NCBI GenBank assembly: GCA_029936295.1
Contig: JAPYTH010000004.1
Location: 15,615-79,614 of the forward strand
DNA length: 64,000 bases
Reading direction: 5' to 3'
From: TMED109 sp015660425
Lineage (GTDB): Bacteria > Pseudomonadota > Alphaproteobacteria > TMED109
Under the pieces are notes generated by a model. It saw only the letters and a program-made list of their open reading frames with translations, was not told the DNA's origin and ran no database searches. Position 1 is the first letter of the stretch. Every line of letters starts with the position of its first letter. The translations under genes and the position numbers were made by a program. Of this stretch, positions 18,557 to 27,584 are shown in pieces.

Positions 18557-19429
18557 TTATAAATAATTCTTAGCAATATTTTGCAATTTTTGTTTTGCTT
18601 TTTCAGGTTGGGCTTCTTTTGGAGTTATAATTGCATTTTCTAAAGCTGTATAGGCGGGGTCATCCCAAGTCCATGTTTTTTGTGATATATTTTTGATAAT
18701 ATTTAAAATTAATTTTTTTGCATTTTTTGAATTATTATTTAAGACTACAATAATATTATCTACTGTTACAGCATCATGATCAGGATGCCAACAATCGTAA
18801 TCTGTGACCATTGCGATCGTTGCATAAGCCATTTCAGCTTCTCTAGCAAGTTTTGCCTCTGGCATATTAGTCATTCCAATAACATCGCAATTCCATGACC
18901 TATAAAGTTCAGATTCAGCTAACGTTGAAAATTGAGGACCTTCCATAGCTAAATATGTACCACCTAACGATATATTTATATCCTTAGGTGCAGATTTTAA
19001 TATTAGTTTACTTAATTGTTCTGAAACTGGTTTTGCCATTGAAACATGGGCAACAATTCCTTCGTCAAAAAATGTTTTACTTCTAGCAAATGTCTTATCT
19101 ATAAATTGATCTACAATTACAAAATTTCCGGGTTTTATTTTATTTTTTAGACTTCCGACAGCTGATAAAGATATTATATCGGTAACTCCAAGAGATTTTA
19201 AACAATCTATATTGGCCCTATAATTAATGGCAGATGGCAACAAACTATGATTTTTTCCATGTCTAGGTAAAAAAGCTATGTTTATACCATCAATAGAACC
19301 TGTTAAAATGTTATCCGAGGGTTGACCAAATAGTGAGTTAATTGATAACCATTTTGCGTTTACTATATTATTTAATTCATATATACCGCTTCCTCCAATA
19401 ATTCCGAGAAAAGGTTTTTTATCTAACAT
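18557..19429 (-). CDS. mtnP: S-methyl-5'-thioadenosine phosphorylase
   Basis: This 290-residue phosphorylase of the PNP/MTAP family cleaves methylthioadenosine, a by-product of polyamine and quorum-signal synthesis, to adenine and methylthioribose-1-phosphate. Key segments are the phosphate-binding GIIGGSGIYEL at the N terminus, FLPRHGKNH, INYRANI, and the base-binding region VIGMTNMPEAKLAREAEM with the D-C-W after MVTDY. MTAP rather than purine nucleoside phosphorylase is supported by these segments. It follows the FKBP gene by 2 bp, so it is probably co-transcribed with it. Confidence 0.93.
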   Translation of the reverse strand: MLDKKPFLGIIGGSGIYELNNIVNAKWLSINSLFGQPSDNILTGSIDGINIAFLPRHGKNHSLLPSAINYRANIDCLKSLGVTDIISLSAVGSLKNKIKPGNFVIVDQFIDKTFARSKTFFDEGIVAHVSMAKPVSEQLSKLILKSAPKDINISLGGTYLAMEGPQFSTLAESELYRSWNCDVIGMTNMPEAKLAREAEMAYATIAMVTDYDCWHPDHDAVTVDNIIVVLNNNSKNAKKLILNIIKNISQKTWTWDDPAYTALENAIITPKEAQPEKAKQKLQNIAKNYL

Positions 19430-19431
19430 TT

Positions 19432-19890
19432 TTAACGTACGCCTAATAGAATAATTTCAAAAATAAGAGTTGAATTGGCGGGAATTATATTTCCCATATC
19501 ATGATTTCCATAACCCATAGAAGGAGGTATAACAAGACATCTTTTGCCATCTTCTTTCATTCCTATAAGCCCTTCCTCCCATCCTTGAATTACCATTCCT
19601 TGACCTAGAGCTATCTCAAATGGCATACCTCTTTTCAAAGAAGAATCAAATTCCTTTCCTTTAGCTGCGCATAACTCTTTCGTATCTACATTTGAATCAA
19701 AGAGCCAACCGGTATAGTGCACAGCTAATTCTTTGCCTTTTACAGCTGTTCTTCCTTCTCCAACTTCGATATCTGTTATAATAAGACTGCTGGGTGCTTC
19801 CATAGCATAAGTTTTACTAAATATAATAATAAAAGTAAAAGTAATAAAAACTAATAATTTTGTAATAGTATTAACTGAATTATATGTCAT
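19432..19890 (-). CDS. FKBP-type peptidyl-prolyl isomerase, exported
   Basis: This 152-residue protein has a signal peptide (hydrophobic residues 11-27, cleavage near TYA) and a single FKBP domain. Family landmarks include VHYTGWL, KEFDSS, FEIALGQGMVIQGWEEGLIGM, GYG and the final TLIFEIILLG. It is likely a periplasmic folding catalyst. An unusual insertion (NVDTKELCAAKGKEF) brings a cysteine between the first two FKBP strands. The gene lies between dienelactone hydrolase and mtnP on the same strand. Confidence 0.92.
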   Translation of the reverse strand: MTYNSVNTITKLLVFITFTFIIIFSKTYAMEAPSSLIITDIEVGEGRTAVKGKELAVHYTGWLFDSNVDTKELCAAKGKEFDSSLKRGMPFEIALGQGMVIQGWEEGLIGMKEDGKRCLVIPPSMGYGNHDMGNIIPANSTLIFEIILLGVR

Positions 19891-19911
19891 GTATATTTTC
19901 CTATAATTTAA

Positions 19912-20592
19912 TTATAATGATTTTTTTAGAAAATCTAATGTTCTTTTATATGCTAATCCAGCTGATTCTTCATGATAACTATTTCTTTGATCACAGAAAA
20001 AACCATGGTCTGCATTTTTATATTTATATACTTCAATATCAGCAGTTGCTTGTTTAGAAAAATTAATAATTTTATTTTGGTCGTCTTCATTAATTGAATT
20101 ATCTCGCTCACCTAAATGTACCAGAGTAGGGCACCTAGGTTGTTTTTCTAAGAAATTAGTTATTTGTGATCCATAAAAACATACGGAGGCATCTAGCCCA
20201 TATGCAGAGCAAGCTACATTCCATGATAATGTACCACCATAACAGAAACCTACTGTAGCAACATTGTAGTCTACTTTAAGATTTGCAATACAGCTTATAA
20301 TATCCATTGTAGGTAATTCCCACCCTGATTTTTCTTTTAATTCTTTTCCTTTTTTTATATCTTTAGATGAATAGTTAAGGTTGACATTATCTTCTATTCT
20401 ATAGAATAAATCTGGCACCCAGGTTATAAAGCCTTCTTTGGCAAATTTTTTTGCAATACTTTTAATATGATCATTTGTTCCAAAAATTTCTTGTATTAAT
20501 ACTATCGCTCCAATTCTTGAAATAGAAGGCTCATAAATATAAACCGGCAGATCTTTATCATCAGCTGATTTAATTAAAATTTTATTATTCAT
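19912..20592 (-). CDS. Dienelactone hydrolase family protein
   Basis: This 226-residue alpha/beta hydrolase has the cysteine nucleophile elbow GFCYGG near residue 119. The acid lies in HLGERDNSI and the histidine in ADHGFFCD, the Cys-Asp-His triad of dienelactone hydrolases. Family members hydrolyse lactones or esters; the true substrate is unknown. The protein has no signal peptide, so it is cytosolic. It sits between ychF and the FKBP gene with short gaps, all leftward. Confidence 0.9.
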   Translation of the reverse strand: MNNKILIKSADDKDLPVYIYEPSISRIGAIVLIQEIFGTNDHIKSIAKKFAKEGFITWVPDLFYRIEDNVNLNYSSKDIKKGKELKEKSGWELPTMDIISCIANLKVDYNVATVGFCYGGTLSWNVACSAYGLDASVCFYGSQITNFLEKQPRCPTLVHLGERDNSINEDDQNKIINFSKQATADIEVYKYKNADHGFFCDQRNSYHEESAGLAYKRTLDFLKKSL

Positions 20593-20610
20593 ATTATTTC
20601 CTTAAATTAT

Positions 20611-21711
20611 TTATACATTAAACCTAAATACAATTATATCTCCATCAACAACAATATACTCTTTACCTTCTGATCTAATATTACCATTTTCTCTAGCTTT
20701 TTTTTCTCCGCCTAGTTTTATATAGTCATTATAAGTAATAGTTTCAGCTGCAATAAATCCTCTAGAAAAGTCATTATGAATTTTACCTGCGGCATCTTTT
20801 GCTATGGTTCCTTCTTTAATTGTCCATGCTCTAACTTCTTTTGGTCCAGCAGTAAAATATGTTATAAGTTTTAAAAGGTTATAACCTGCTTTAGTTAATT
20901 TTTCTAACCCAGATTCTTCTAGATTTAAAGCATTTAAAAATTCTTTTCTTTCATTAATATCAGAAATTTCTGATATTTCAGATTCTAGTTTTGCTGACAT
21001 AGTAACAGTTGATATTCCTTTAGATAAACCTAAATCACATAATTTTTTAGAATAGGTATTACCATTTACGGTTGAATCTTCATCTACATTTGCAACGAAT
21101 AAAACGGGTTTTATGCTAAGTAAATTTAATAATTTCACTATAAATTGTTCTTCTTTTGAAAAAGTAGTTTCTCGTGCTGGAATTCCATTTTCTAGATTTT
21201 CTATAATTTTCGTTATAATATCCAGAGTTAACTTTGCTTCTTTATCACCACTTTTTGCTTTCTTTTCTGTAGATACTTTTCTTTTTTCAAGACTGTCTAA
21301 ATCTGAAAGCATTAACTCAGTTTCTATTACCTCAATATCATTTATAGGATCAATTTTATTGTTTACATGAGTAATATCGTCATTATCAAAACACCTAATA
21401 ACATGGCAAATAGCATCTACTTCTCTTATATTTGCTAAAAATTGGTTACCTAGCCCTTCGCCTTTACTTGCTCCTTTAACTAGACCAGCAATATCAACAA
21501 ATTCAACAAAAGTTGGAATAATTTGTTTTGGATTATTGATTTTTGCTAATGCATCTAACCTTTTGTCGATTAATGCAACGCGTCCAATATTAGGCTCAAT
21601 TGTACAGAAAGGATAGTTTTCTGCAGCAGCAGCACTCGTTTCCGTTAATGCATTAAATAGCGTTGATTTTCCTACATTAGGTAAACCTACTATTCCACAA
21701 TTAAATCCCAT
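20611..21711 (-). CDS. ychF: Ribosome-binding ATPase YchF
   Basis: YchF/OLA1 is an Obg-like, ATP-preferring P-loop protein that binds ribosomes and affects stress responses. The protein opens MGFNCGIVGLPNVGKST (P-loop), then has VDIAGLVKGASKGEGLGNQFL (G3; more than one motif), NVDE in place of the usual NKxD, a coiled-coil arm and a C-terminal TGS domain (VVDGDIIVFRFNV). An in-frame ATG at 21762 exists. ATG 21711 has an AAGGA site and gives the conserved N terminus, so it is the start. It overlaps the 3' end of pth by 11 bp. Confidence 0.95.
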   Translation of the reverse strand: MGFNCGIVGLPNVGKSTLFNALTETSAAAAENYPFCTIEPNIGRVALIDKRLDALAKINNPKQIIPTFVEFVDIAGLVKGASKGEGLGNQFLANIREVDAICHVIRCFDNDDITHVNNKIDPINDIEVIETELMLSDLDSLEKRKVSTEKKAKSGDKEAKLTLDIITKIIENLENGIPARETTFSKEEQFIVKLLNLLSIKPVLFVANVDEDSTVNGNTYSKKLCDLGLSKGISTVTMSAKLESEISEISDINERKEFLNALNLEESGLEKLTKAGYNLLKLITYFTAGPKEVRAWTIKEGTIAKDAAGKIHNDFSRGFIAAETITYNDYIKLGGEKKARENGNIRSEGKEYIVVDGDIIVFRFNV

Positions 21712-22288
21712 TTTGTTCCTTATTATTAATATTTTTTGCCAAAAATTCTGATAAATTATCATCTTTATTTTTAATAATTTTATCTAAATTTAAAGTAATA
21801 TTTTGAATTATATTACTAATTATAATATTTTCGTTTTTACTAAAATCTCCTAAAACATGATTATTTACAAGATTTTTATTTCCTGGGTGTCCTATTCCTA
21901 TTCTTAAACGTCTATAATTTTTTCCTACTATTAAATCTAAATTTTTTAGACCATTATGTCCGCCTGAACTTCCTCCAATTTTTGTTTTTACTGTTCCTAT
22001 ATTTAAATCTATGTCATCATGAATAACAATTAAGTTTTTACATTTTAATTTATAAAAATTTAATATATTGCCTACGCTTTGGCCTGAAAGATTCATAAAA
22101 GTTTGAGGTTTTGCAAATATTATTGGAGTATTATTAATGTTTTTTGTAACGATGTGTGATTGAAATTTTTTTTTATACGGACCGAGCTTATAGCTTTCAA
22201 CTAAATTATCTATAGCCATAAACCCAACATTATGCCTATTTAAACTATACTTAGTTTCTGGGTTACCAAGTCCAACTAAGACTAACAT
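21701..22288 (-). CDS. pth: Peptidyl-tRNA hydrolase
   Basis: This 195-residue Pth frees tRNA from peptidyl-tRNA released by stalled ribosomes. Motifs are GLGNPETKYSLNRHNVGFMAID with the catalytic His, the Asn of FAKPQTFMNLSGQSV, HDDIDLNIG, and GGSSGGHNGLKNLD. It lies between rplY (22-bp gap) and ychF (11-bp overlap), the standard alphaproteobacterial order. The C-terminal ~25 residues are Asn/Lys-rich and poorly conserved. Confidence 0.95.
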   Translation of the reverse strand: MLVLVGLGNPETKYSLNRHNVGFMAIDNLVESYKLGPYKKKFQSHIVTKNINNTPIIFAKPQTFMNLSGQSVGNILNFYKLKCKNLIVIHDDIDLNIGTVKTKIGGSSGGHNGLKNLDLIVGKNYRRLRIGIGHPGNKNLVNNHVLGDFSKNENIIISNIIQNITLNLDKIIKNKDDNLSEFLAKNINNKEQNGI

Positions 22289-22310
22289 TAATTTATTTCC
22301 AATCTATAAA

Positions 22311-23003
22311 TTAATTATCCTTCTTTTTGTCATATTTTTCAGTTGGGTTTTCTTCTTTTGAAGCATTTTCATCTACATTCTCCTCTTCTGTCACTTCTTC
22401 TTCTTCTTCAGAAGTTTCTTCTTCAGACACTAGAGCCGCTGGAGCAACAACACTTGCAATAATAAAATCTCTATCTTGTATAGTAGGAGCAATGCCTTCA
22501 CTAATATTTTTAATATTACTGTAACGTATGGAATCTCCTAATTCTAATCCAGTTAAATCAATTATAAATACCTCTGGAATGTTAGATGCAGGACAAGATA
22601 CTTCAATATTGTATCTAACTATATTTAATATGCCACCTATTTTAATTCCAGGGCATTCTTCTTCATTTTCAAATTTTACTGGAATTTCAATTGTGACTTT
22701 TGTATCATCACTAACTCTTAAAAAATCAATGTGTTCAGCTTTATCAGTTATAGGATGTAATGTAATTGATTGTGGAAGCACAAGTGTTTTTTCTTTCTCT
22801 ACTTCCAAGTTGCATAATCTATTAAAAAAACCTTCTTTTCTTATTTCAGCATTTAAATCTCTTTCGTTTAGAGAAATGGATAATGGTTCTAATTTAGCAC
22901 CATATATTACAGCAGGTATTTTGCCTTCACGTCTTAAAGATCTAGAATTACCTTTCCCCACAGATTCTCTTTTTTCTGCTGAGAGGTTAGATGTCGCTAC
23001 CAT
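22311..23003 (-). CDS. rplY: 50S ribosomal protein L25 (CTC type)
   Basis: This 230-residue L25 of the longer CTC/TL5 form binds 5S rRNA. The N-terminal L25 domain has RESVGKGNSRSLRREGKIPAVIYG. The second, beta-rich domain contains VEIPVKFENEEECPGIKIGG and NIEVSCPASNIPE. The last ~45 residues form an acidic tail (SEEEEEVTEEE) that ends in lysines, which is common in alphaproteobacterial L25. It lies 61 bp downstream of prs and 22 bp upstream of pth. Confidence 0.95.
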   Translation of the reverse strand: MVATSNLSAEKRESVGKGNSRSLRREGKIPAVIYGAKLEPLSISLNERDLNAEIRKEGFFNRLCNLEVEKEKTLVLPQSITLHPITDKAEHIDFLRVSDDTKVTIEIPVKFENEEECPGIKIGGILNIVRYNIEVSCPASNIPEVFIIDLTGLELGDSIRYSNIKNISEGIAPTIQDRDFIIASVVAPAALVSEEETSEEEEEVTEEENVDENASKEENPTEKYDKKKDN

Positions 23004-23064
23004 TTTTTACTCCTGTTATTACTTATTATATAAAATATAATATAATTAATTAAATCCATTTTTT

Positions 23065-23997
23065 TTAGTCAAATAAACTAGAAACTGAACTATCTGAGCT
23101 AATTCTTCTAATAGCTTCAGCTATTAGTGGAGCAAGGTTTAGTATACGTATGTTGCTTGCGTCAAGAATTAATTTAGTCGGTGCAATACTATCAGTAATC
23201 ACCAATTCATTCAATTTAGAATTTTTTACCCTTTCTATTGAGGTACCCGATAAAACTCCATGTGTTATATATGCGGATACACTTTTTGCCCCTGACTTTA
23301 TTAGTGCTTCTGCTGCATTACATAATGTACCTGCTGTATCTACTATATCATCTACTATTATGCAATCTCTTCCATTAATATCACCAATAATATTTATAAC
23401 TTCTGATACATTGGCTTTATCTCTTCTTTTATCTACTATTGCTAAATCTCCACCAATTCTCTTAGCAATCCCTCTTGCGCGAACAACTCCACCTACATCA
23501 GGAGAAATAACAACTATATCTTTATTTTGATAATTCTTTTTTATATCTTTTGTAATAACTGGAGCAGCATATAAATTATCTACAGGTATATCAAAAAAAC
23601 CTTGAATTTGGCCAGCATGTAAGTCAATTGTTAATAGTCTATCTATTCCCGCAGTAGTAAGTATATCTGCTACAAGTTTAGCTGATATTGGTGTTCTTGG
23701 TCCTACTTTTCTATCTTGCCTTGCATATCCAAAATATGGAATTACAGCAGTTACAGTTTGGGCTGAGGCTCTTTTAAGAGCATCAATAGTAATTAGTAAT
23801 TCCATTATATGGTCATTAGCGGGCATAGAGGTTGATTGTATTATGAAAATATTTTTTCCTCTAATATTTTCATTTATTTCTACAAATACTTCTTGATCTG
23901 AGAATTTTGTAACAGTAACGTCAATAATTTTTTCTTTAAGCTCTAAACTAATTTCTTTTGCTAAAATAGGATTGCTATTTCCAGATATAATATGCAT
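23065..23997 (-). CDS. prs: Ribose-phosphate pyrophosphokinase
   Basis: Prs makes PRPP from ribose-5-phosphate and ATP, feeding purine, pyrimidine, histidine and NAD synthesis. The 310 residues carry FSDQEVFVEINENIRG, YFGYARQDRK, the regulatory/catalytic DLHAGQIQGFF, VVISPDVGGVVRA, and the PRPP loop CIIVDDIVDTAGT. Length and motif order are normal. It heads the prs-rplY-pth-ychF run. The ~90 bp before the next upstream gene are AT-rich, with only short direct repeats (AAATCTATT). Confidence 0.96.
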   Translation of the reverse strand: MHIISGNSNPILAKEISLELKEKIIDVTVTKFSDQEVFVEINENIRGKNIFIIQSTSMPANDHIMELLITIDALKRASAQTVTAVIPYFGYARQDRKVGPRTPISAKLVADILTTAGIDRLLTIDLHAGQIQGFFDIPVDNLYAAPVITKDIKKNYQNKDIVVISPDVGGVVRARGIAKRIGGDLAIVDKRRDKANVSEVINIIGDINGRDCIIVDDIVDTAGTLCNAAEALIKSGAKSVSAYITHGVLSGTSIERVKNSKLNELVITDSIAPTKLILDASNIRILNLAPLIAEAIRRISSDSSVSSLFD

Positions 23998-24089
23998 TTT
24001 TTTTGCCCTAAAAATTAAATCCTAATAGAGGTATTATTTATATATATAAATTGGCGTAATATATATGCTAATAAATCTATTAAATCTAT

Positions 24090-24902
24090 TTATTTTTGTA
24101 CATTTATTAATATATTAAGTTCTATTAGAGTCATTTCAATTATTTTATTAGAGATTTGTGGCCATATTTTAGTAAGTAAAGATTTTAGAAAGATGTTTTC
24201 TTGTTTTATATTGCCAATTAATTTTTTATTTTGATCAAATACAAGCCAAGTTATTCTAAGCTTAATTTTTTCATCATTAATTTTATCTATATTAAATTTT
24301 ACGTCTATAGAGTAATAGCTGCTATTAATACTTTCATCTGTAATAATTTCTATAGATTGTTGTGAACTTAAGTAGTCTAATTTCTTTAGAAAAATACTTT
24401 CTAAGCTTTTATACTCTTGTAATCCACTTATTTCATTAATTTTAATAAGCCTTATTTTATTTTTTTTAAGAAAAATTCTTTCAACAAATTCTGCTATTTC
24501 AATAGATATTTGTTCTTGGGTTTCTATATTGTTTAAATTTTTATTAGATATTAGTACTTCTAATTTATTAGTTTCATTAGAAGAGGAAGAAGAGATATTA
24601 AAAATTATTATTTTTTTATTTTCTGTTTTATATTTTACAACTGTAGATTTTAAAATATAACTATTTTTATTAAAATATTTATAACTTGTTATAATATTTT
24701 TATTTAATATTTTATTATATATTTTAGTTTTCAATTTTATTGCTGTTTGATTCGACAACCCTATTATATTATCAATATATAAACCTGCGTTTATAGCCTT
24801 TATTACAGGCATAGTTAACTTTTCATCTTCAAAAGGTTTATGAAGCTCAAAACAGCCAATTAAGCAGTATAAAAATAAAATATATTTTAAAGGTTTAATC
24901 AT
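24090..24902 (-). CDS. Uncharacterised lipoprotein
   Basis: I do not recognise a named family for this 270-residue protein. The N terminus looks like a lipoprotein signal: basic start, hydrophobic stretch, then lipobox LIGC with Cys at residue 17. The body alternates charged and beta-type segments, with a serine run (ISSSSSN). Near the end, the pattern RITWLVFDQNKKLIGNIKQEN resembles conserved lipoproteins that lie next to pgeF in other alphaproteobacteria, as I recall them. It follows pgeF by 2 bp in the lgt-midA-pgeF run. It probably faces the periplasm, tethered by the lipid that Lgt from the same run attaches. Confidence 0.7.
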   Translation of the reverse strand: MIKPLKYILFLYCLIGCFELHKPFEDEKLTMPVIKAINAGLYIDNIIGLSNQTAIKLKTKIYNKILNKNIITSYKYFNKNSYILKSTVVKYKTENKKIIIFNISSSSSNETNKLEVLISNKNLNNIETQEQISIEIAEFVERIFLKKNKIRLIKINEISGLQEYKSLESIFLKKLDYLSSQQSIEIITDESINSSYYSIDVKFNIDKINDEKIKLRITWLVFDQNKKLIGNIKQENIFLKSLLTKIWPQISNKIIEMTLIELNILINVQK

Positions 24903-24904
24903 TA

Positions 24905-25693
24905 TTAAAATTTCATTGAGATTGTAGAAATCATTCTTCCACAGTCATTTAAATTACTTTTAAAATTTCTTCTGAAACTGAAGAATTTATTTTTCTCTAG
25001 GAAAGTATCTTTATTTATATTAGATATTTTATTAATTTTAAGTCCTAAATTTATCGCTTGATGGTATATATATTTAGGTAAATCAAATTTAAATTTATCT
25101 TGTTTAGTTTTTTGAAAAAATTTTTTATTAACATTATCGTTTTTAGTGAATTTTATATAAAAATCATTACCTACTTCATAAGATTTTGGACCTATACAAG
25201 GGCCTATTGCTAATTTTATATTTTGAATATCAGAGCCTAAATCTATTATTGTTTCAACAGTTTTAGCTAAAATATTATTCATGGCACCTTTCCACCCTAC
25301 ATGAATTGCAGCAATAATTTTTTTGGAAGAATCTTGTATTAATACGGGGGCACAATCGGCGGTCAGAACACCTAAAATAATATTTGGAATATTTGTAATT
25401 AAAGCATCTGCTTTTACATTAGAAACATCTTCATTTAGATTTTTAATAATTTGTATTTTATTGCTATGAACCTGATTAACAGTTTTTAAATTAATTAAAT
25501 CTAATTGATGGTAGTTGCATACTAATTTTCTATTAATTAAAACATTATCTCTATTATCATTAGAGCTATAGCTACAATTTAAACTAAAATTATTTTTAGA
25601 GGATACTCCTCCATTTCTTGTAAAAAAACCATGTTTTACATTATTAGTTGTAAAATTTTTACATAAAATTGGTTGTATTATATTGCTGTTCAC
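24905..25693 (-). CDS. pgeF: PgeF/YfiH-type laccase-domain protein
   Basis: This 262-residue multicopper-oxidase-like (DUF152) protein belongs to the PgeF/YfiH family, linked to peptidoglycan editing and purine nucleoside cleavage. Metal-site landmarks are TADCAPVLI, HVGWKGAMNNIL and GPCIGPKSYEVG. Its N terminus has HGFFTRNGGVS, also typical. It is 2 bp downstream of the MidA-like gene and 2 bp upstream of the lipoprotein gene, so they are translated as a unit. Confidence 0.92.
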   Translation of the reverse strand: MNSNIIQPILCKNFTTNNVKHGFFTRNGGVSSKNNFSLNCSYSSNDNRDNVLINRKLVCNYHQLDLINLKTVNQVHSNKIQIIKNLNEDVSNVKADALITNIPNIILGVLTADCAPVLIQDSSKKIIAAIHVGWKGAMNNILAKTVETIIDLGSDIQNIKLAIGPCIGPKSYEVGNDFYIKFTKNDNVNKKFFQKTKQDKFKFDLPKYIYHQAINLGLKINKISNINKDTFLEKNKFFSFRRNFKSNLNDCGRMISTISMKF

Positions 25694-25695
25694 TA

Positions 25696-26748
25696 TTAAA
25701 AACCAGCTGGCTTAATAGAGTTTTTAGGAGTAATAGCAATTGCTTTAAATAAATCTCCCATTTCAGTATTTGATGTGAGTCTTTTATATTCACTTAAAAT
25801 ATTATTCTTATGGCGGGGATTATTTTTTATCAATTGCTGACATCTTATATCAATACCTAAATTTTTTAACAGTGTTTTTTGTTTAATAGGTCCATGCACA
25901 TTTGCATTTAATTCTTTAGCTATATTAGAAATAATAGAAAAATTAACTTTTGAAGATAAGTCACTATTGCCTGGGTTGCTAAGAGGGTCTATATATTTAT
26001 GTCCTTTTACTGCTTGTAGTGAGCCAAATTTATCATCATCACTTAATGCATAATCAATTATTATAACTATACCACCCGATGCTAATATTCTTTTTGTAAG
26101 AGAAGAAATAATATTTATTGCGGATGGACAAAATTCAATAACTTTATTATTTTTTAAATATTTTGGGAAAATTTTTTCATATAGGCTAGGCTTATTATTA
26201 TATACAAATTTTAGATTATTATCTGAATCGATATCTATTAATCTCTCATGCCAATTATTCTTTATTTTAATAAATTGGTGAATAGGAAGTGCATCAAAGA
26301 ATTCATTTGCATATAACATTAGAAACCCATCAGGTATTTCATATATATTTTTGAAAGAAGTTGAGTCAGGAACTATTTCTTTTTGTTTAGTTATTAAAGT
26401 TGAAGAGCTTTCTATAAATATAGGTCGTATTAGTTTTCTTAAATTTTTATCAACTTGGTTAATGGCTCTTAAAGAGTCTTTTAGCATTGTTCCCTTCCCT
26501 CCACCGATATCAGCTATAATAGGTAGTGTAGGTTTAAGGCTCTGATGCCAATAGTTGACAAAAGACAACCCTATTAGTTCTCCAAATATTTGGCTTATTT
26601 CCGGAGAAGTAATAAAATCCCCTTTGCTTCCTATAGTATTTTTTAAGTTATAGTAACCATATTTAGGAGATAATAAACAATCGGACATATATTCTGAAAC
26701 AGTAATAGGGCCTTGAATTTTAATTTTTTTAATAAAATAGTTTTTCAA
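25696..26748 (-). CDS. MidA/NDUFAF7-family SAM-dependent methyltransferase
   Basis: This 350-residue protein matches the family of mitochondrial NDUFAF7/MidA, which methylates an arginine of complex I in mitochondria. Visible motifs are GPITVSEYMSDCLLSPKYGYY, DFITSPEISQIFGELIGL, the SAM-binding IADIGGGKGTM and the YANEFFDALPIHQF segment. The bacterial substrate is not established, though complex I is a reasonable guess. It lies 11 bp after lgt and 2 bp before pgeF. Confidence 0.92.
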   Translation of the reverse strand: MKNYFIKKIKIQGPITVSEYMSDCLLSPKYGYYNLKNTIGSKGDFITSPEISQIFGELIGLSFVNYWHQSLKPTLPIIADIGGGKGTMLKDSLRAINQVDKNLRKLIRPIFIESSSTLITKQKEIVPDSTSFKNIYEIPDGFLMLYANEFFDALPIHQFIKIKNNWHERLIDIDSDNNLKFVYNNKPSLYEKIFPKYLKNNKVIEFCPSAINIISSLTKRILASGGIVIIIDYALSDDDKFGSLQAVKGHKYIDPLSNPGNSDLSSKVNFSIISNIAKELNANVHGPIKQKTLLKNLGIDIRCQQLIKNNPRHKNNILSEYKRLTSNTEMGDLFKAIAITPKNSIKPAGF

Positions 26749-26759
26749 CTAATCACTTT

Positions 26760-27581
26760 CTATATTTGATAATTATGTTTTCTTAAATATAAATAGATGC
26801 CTAGCAATAAAATGGGTATTGATAAAAGCATGCCCATTGTGTAATAAGAATAAACAAAGCCTATATGTCTATCTGGTTCTCTAAAAAATTCTATAAATAT
26901 TCTAGAGCTAGAATATAATATACAAAATAAACCAGAAATTTTTCCAACTTGATTTAAAAAATTTAATTTAAATATACAATAATATAAAACAGTAAATATT
27001 ATTATGCCTTCAAAAAACGATTCATATAATTGGCTAGGGTGACGAGGTGTTTCACCAGCACATTTAAAAATTATTGCCCATGGCAAACTTGATTCTTTGC
27101 CCCATAATTCGCCATTTAAGAAATTTGATATTCTTCCTAAAAATATTCCTATTGGTGCCGCTGCACAAATTAAATCTGTAAGGGCTAAAAATCTTATATT
27201 ATTTTTTACTGTAAATAAAAGCATAGAAATAGTTATGCCAATTAGTCCTCCATGAAAAGACATGCCTCCATGCCAGACATAGAATATTTTAATGGGGGAA
27301 TTTATGAAAAAAGAAAAATTATAAAAAACTATATACCCTAATCTTCCACCAATTATAATGCCTAACATAGCCCAGAGTAAAAATTTTTCAATTTGTATAT
27401 TAGTTATAAAAGTTTTGTATTTTCTAATTTTTATAATATTTTTTATGTATATTTGGCCTAAAATTAAGCCTAATATATATGATAATGCATACCATCTAAT
27501 TTCTATAGAAAAAATAGAAAAGCCGGATGTTAAACCTAAAGAACATTGTGCTTCAGTTAACTTTAAAAATTGGTCAATCAT
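26760..27581 (-). CDS. lgt: Prolipoprotein diacylglyceryl transferase
   Basis: Lgt transfers diacylglycerol from phosphatidylglycerol to the lipobox cysteine of prolipoproteins. The 273-residue protein has about seven hydrophobic helices. Its signature residues are in GGRLGYIVFYN, WHGGMSFHGG, and GRISNFLNGELWG, which carries the conserved Arg and Asn. The end segment REPDRHIGFVYSYYTMG is also typical. It lies 3 bp after hldD and starts the midA-pgeF-lipoprotein run. Confidence 0.95.
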   Translation of the reverse strand: MIDQFLKLTEAQCSLGLTSGFSIFSIEIRWYALSYILGLILGQIYIKNIIKIRKYKTFITNIQIEKFLLWAMLGIIIGGRLGYIVFYNFSFFINSPIKIFYVWHGGMSFHGGLIGITISMLLFTVKNNIRFLALTDLICAAAPIGIFLGRISNFLNGELWGKESSLPWAIIFKCAGETPRHPSQLYESFFEGIIIFTVLYYCIFKLNFLNQVGKISGLFCILYSSSRIFIEFFREPDRHIGFVYSYYTMGMLLSIPILLLGIYLYLRKHNYQI

Positions 27582-27584
27582 GAT

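Noticed and set aside
22327..23040. Plus-strand open frames over rplY
   Set aside because: They are antisense shadows of rplY caused by its codon composition; no family pattern and no ribosome sites.
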